Positions 62,701 to 64,000 of a stretch of 64,000 nucleotides of DNA are shown one piece after another (within the stretch, counting starts at the first letter, position 1; the number at the start of each line of letters is the position of its first letter). The DNA is taken from positions 550,638 through 614,637 of the forward strand of contig NW_004797295.1 in assembly GCF_000002075.1 (NCBI RefSeq). Direction: 5' to 3'. Position numbers and translations under genes: made by a program. The notes beneath the pieces were generated by a model. The model was not told where the DNA came from and made no database searches. It saw only the letters and a list, made by a program, of their open reading frames with translations. Source of the DNA: Aplysia californica. Its lineage: Eukaryota > Mollusca > Gastropoda > Aplysiida > Aplysiidae.

Positions 62701-63647
62701 CCCTTGTTGATGAATTTTCTACCAAATGGAGAGTAAATGTCAAAGAGAACACACTGGTTTACAGCGCTGAACTACTAGCCCAGTGTCTTGTGCAAGAACG
62801 CATCCTTGGTTTTTCCATCTACTCTGGCTTTATCAGTAAAGAACATGAAATGTTGCTGGACGGTAGTCGCAGCCGCCTGGCTGAAGTGGAGGAGAAAGCC
62901 TACAATACTGTGATCTTCATTGCAAGGTTTCCATTATATTGGTCATTTTTCAGTTCTTGATTGTAATAGTTCTTCAGTGTGTGTAATTTTAACATCAACG
63001 ATCTGTGAAAACTTTCCCTTTGTTTGGTTTTAACTGACATTGTATTGAGAGTGTAGAAAAACTGCAAATCATTGTTTGATTATTTGGCGGTTTCTTGAAA
63101 CTTTTGAAATCGTATTTTTGGAATAGAATATTTCTCTTAATTTAGTACATGTAGATAAAATGGGAAGCTTAGGCTATAGGTTGCAAGTTCTGCTCCAGTT
63201 ATTAAAGTTGATTTTTGTCCAGGCAGTTCATATACATAGATGATGTAGGTTTAGAAATATTTTACTCATTTTATATGTTATTTAGATGTATAGAGGTATC
63301 AGTATTTATTTATGTTTGTGTTTGAGACATATTTGCTCCAAAACATACCTAGCTGTACATGGTATTTACATGTCTTAATTGTATTGATTGTGAAGCTTAT
63401 TAATAATAAGCTTTCATACCTATTGTTTTTCCCTTAACTAGTAGTATCTATTTATTTCTCCAGGAAGTTCCTTTCTCCCATCTTGACAGAGATTTTGAAC
63501 AGTGGTAATGAAGTTGATGTTCTCTTTATGAAGCAGAAAATGGAAATCAATTACTTTGTGGAAGCAATTAATGTTATTCAAGTCTCAAAAGTACCTTCCT
63601 TTTTGAAGACATGCTGCCACTACATTGAGGATATTGTGACTGTCAAA
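41763..63647 (+). CDS. Probable continuation of the PLAT gene: long helical cytoplasmic part, unrecognised
   Basis: Twelve candidate exons: 41763-41993, 43108-43309, 47581-47740, 50426-51217, 53616-53794, 54294-54443, 57855-58178, 59777-59869, 60539-60708, 61936-62041, 62700-62926 and 63464-63647. Every junction, including the one with the exon ending at 36736, keeps frame, giving about 939 residues that run off the window. I do not recognise the family. There are no membrane helices. The 792-bp exon at 50426 is acidic, then very rich in Lys and Glu (for example EKLEKKRRTNEP). Cysteine pairs occur as VCLFCSW, GYCCGTEKCEL and RCLFCAK. The last exons (MEKLVKFFTRDTIIVAEKE, LVLSTKMIRAMIYSLL, VEEKAYNTVIFIARKFLSP) look all-helical. 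The donor after 41993 reads GTCCTG, which is poor, although its phase fits and the next three bases are an in-frame TGA. This part could instead belong to a separate gene starting between 36.7 and 47.6 kb. Confidence 0.6.
41994..43107. other. Intron with non-canonical GTCCTG donor
   Basis: The acceptor at 43106-43107 (TGTTCAG) is good. The donor is poor but the phases agree. No repeat family was recognised inside. Confidence 0.4.
43310..47580. other. Intron of 4.3 kb, little recognised
   Basis: A small inverted repeat (GCGTGATTCTACTGCC near 44890 and GGTTGAATCACGC near 45110) may be a decayed MITE. A piece near 45980-46030 resembles 7705-7745, next to foldback family F. A G-rich run lies near 46960. 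Confidence 0.4.
47880..48470. mobile_element. Foldback family F copy interrupted by a LINE end
   Basis: The left end ATGAGGCATCGTGGTGAAAT and the right end GACGAGCACCTGATTCCACC correspond to 7042 and 7320. The middle carries foreign LINE sequence. Confidence 0.65.
48106..48240 (+). mobile_element. LINE 3' end inside the foldback element
   Basis: WTGKTMDDNLRRAEDKNRWR and ELVFQCSGPP match the last residues of an RTE-like LINE ORF. It is followed by a stop and an AGAAGAAGAAG tail. Confidence 0.65.
48480..49170. other. Intron, nothing recognised
   Basis: AT-rich; open frames are short and lack splice context. Confidence 0.35.
49175..49320 (+). mobile_element. Short retroposon, family T
   Basis: CATCTATTGTCCGTTTCGCC, TTTGTTACTCTCTTGTAACA and the tail CATATGACCTTATGCAGTTG, GCGAGCGCCGTAAAAT. 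Best preserved copy of the family here. Confidence 0.65.
49700..49865 (+). mobile_element. Short retroposon, family T, decayed
   Basis: AATATCTAACGCCCTTATTC, GTTTATTACTCTCTTTTAAC and a diverged tail GGTGCCATAAAACACTTAAA. Confidence 0.55.
50125..50350 (+). mobile_element. Short retroposon, family T, with an internal insertion
   Basis: GCATGTTTGTCACTCTCTTA and the tail GAATGCAGTTGCGAGCGCCA are separated by about 90 bp not present in other copies. It lies about 75 bp before the exon at 50426. Confidence 0.55.
51218..52556. other. Intron with a hairpin at 52168-52216
   Basis: GTAGCCCAA and ACTTAGG pair with CCTAAGT and TTGGGCTAC around a short loop. The motif ATAGCCCAAATAAG also occurs near 51493 and 52253. 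Confidence 0.5.
52557..53512. mobile_element. pogo/Tigger-like element containing a LINE end
   Basis: TA targets lie at both edges. The left end is CGATCGAACCTGTGTAAGAT and the inverted right end CAGTCAAACCTGCCTTGACG, then GTGTAAGACGGAAACC. No transposase is visible. Confidence 0.65.
52760..52950 (-). mobile_element. LINE 3' end nested in the pogo-like element
   Basis: The minus strand reads PKMTWRRAVQAEMEKAGTSW, KQLEKDAQDRLRWRNVVDDL, CSTGS and stop, an open C-terminus of an RTE-like LINE. Confidence 0.78.
55140..55185. mobile_element. Single end of foldback family F
   Basis: GACGAGCACCTGATTTCATC and ACGATGCCTCGCTTATAAT match the right end of the 7042-7700 element. Confidence 0.5.
55725..55792. 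repeat. 34-bp tandem duplication
   Basis: Two adjacent copies starting TCTGTTTATTAAGTT with one difference. Confidence 0.9.
55826..56200 (+). pseudogene. BED-finger-like, hAT-type transposon-derived fragment
   Basis: An 86-codon frame starting at 55826 has FLYDWFDQNVV, then KVDILGKALCKYCDLLINYA and SRGQDASWMHLKK. The C-x2-C plus HxxxxxH layout and the flanking words match BED-type proteins common in molluscs, which are related to hAT transposases. Sequence past the stop continues the similarity in another frame (NYTLGADIGKATKPALLP), so the copy is frame-broken. It could be a host gene remnant instead. Confidence 0.42.
56859..57637. mobile_element. pogo/Tigger-like non-autonomous element, 779 bp, complete ends
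   Basis: Both ends are CAGTCCATGCCGGCTTTAAG in inverted orientation with TA directly outside (56857-56858 and 57638-57639). The motif AAGCACG recurs many times near each end as subterminal repeats. The interior has no transposase. Confidence 0.82.
58335..59185. mobile_element. Foldback family F copy split by a SINE
   Basis: TTTGAGAGTCCTTGGAAACT and CTGATTTCTTAGATTTCATT match 7480-7660; the end CTGATTTCACCACGCTGTCT lies after the SINE at 59155. Confidence 0.7.
58618..59145 (-). mobile_element. tRNA-derived SINE, family A, full length
   Basis: Tail GTTTTACGGCGCTCGCAACT first, then the body, then the head with GGATTCGAACCCGGGACC and CTCTAGGCCACGAGAGCCCC. It is flanked by an 11-bp duplication with one difference (58607-58617 and 59146-59156). 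Confidence 0.9.
59395..59735. repeat. (TC)n and (CA)n microsatellite
   Basis: A CCCTCC-rich tract, then CTCTCT and a long CACACA run. The open frame across it is a repeat artefact. Confidence 0.95.
60187..60240. repeat. Perfect 27-bp tandem duplication
   Basis: Two adjacent identical copies of a unit with GACTGGTTTTGTACAAAATT in the intron between the exons at 59777 and 60539. Confidence 0.9.
61045..61200 (-). mobile_element. Short retroposon, family T, inverted copy
   Basis: On the minus strand: CATTTGTTACTCTCTTGTAA, CATCTCTAATCTTCGGCACC, then a diverged tail ending GTAAAGTACTTATTAAAAC. Confidence 0.6.
61201..61935. other. Intron, nothing recognised
   Basis: AT-rich sequence leading to the TGTAG acceptor at 61935; no repeat family or extra exon recognised. 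Confidence 0.4.
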
Positions 63648-64000
63648 GTGAGCACACTTCAAATTTTTTTATATTGCCTTGTCAACTTCACTACTAAGCC
63701 TATGAATAGAAAGACAATTTTTGTGTCCACTATTGACATATAACTTCATTACTTCATATGACATTACTGCCCACCACTAGATCAAAAAATAGTGTTGAAA
63801 GTATTGTTTATTAATCCCAAAATCAGGCTGCGGCCCTGGACAGCTCTGGCAATTTAATTCTGAGTTTAGGTACTGTGTTAAATTCGGCGCTTTAAAAAGA
63901 GTAGTATGATAAAACTATTTGTTATTGTAAAAGCGACAACAGTGTTGAAGATCAAAGTGGTCTTCTTTATAAATTATACAGATTTTTTAAAGGAAAATTT
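63648..64000. other. Start of the next intron, running off the window
   Basis: It begins with donor GTGAGC. No further exon is seen before the end, so the PLAT gene is open on the right. Confidence 0.5.

Overview
The window is animal nuclear DNA. Genes are split into short exons of about 75-330 bp with GT-AG introns, and the rest is dense with non-LTR retrotransposon ends, tRNA-derived SINEs and short inverted-repeat DNA elements. Frequent TAGGCCTAC and TCTAGA motifs and the kinds of SINE present suggest a mollusc, most likely a gastropod; this is inference, because no marker gene fixes the species. There are no bacterial features or CRISPR arrays, and I saw no LTR or virus-like element.

Region 1 (1-9.8 kb) holds the plus-strand gene CCDC112, a coiled-coil protein. 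Ten exons are visible, all in matching phase, ending in the strongly conserved C-terminus; its first exons were not found. Its introns carry a LINE fragment, two SINE copies and a foldback element.

Region 2 (9.8-27.8 kb) contains no recognised host exon and is a mosaic of mobile DNA. It includes a 3,900-bp inverted-repeat DNA transposon at 15,411-19,310 sitting inside the 3' end of a LINE, several non-autonomous inverted-repeat elements, a 410-bp run of N, and two tiny perfect palindromes (34 and 33 bp), each flanked by an exact 8-bp target-site duplication.

Region 3 (27.8-64 kb) is one long plus-strand series of 19 candidate exons in consistent phase, about 1,247 codons, open at both ends. 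The first seven encode a membrane segment, a PLAT-like domain and two more membrane segments, in the order of the polycystin-1 family. The remaining twelve encode a long, mostly hydrophilic helical protein that I do not recognise. They probably belong to the same gene, but one splice donor is non-canonical, so the two parts are listed separately. Introns hold a CR1/L2-like LINE, a mariner fragment, piggyBac-like and pogo-like elements, SINEs and microsatellites.

The strongest candidates for something undescribed are the palindromic micro-insertions, the polycystin-like protein with an unknown helical C-terminal part, and the transposon whose right inverted repeat has expanded into a tandem array.
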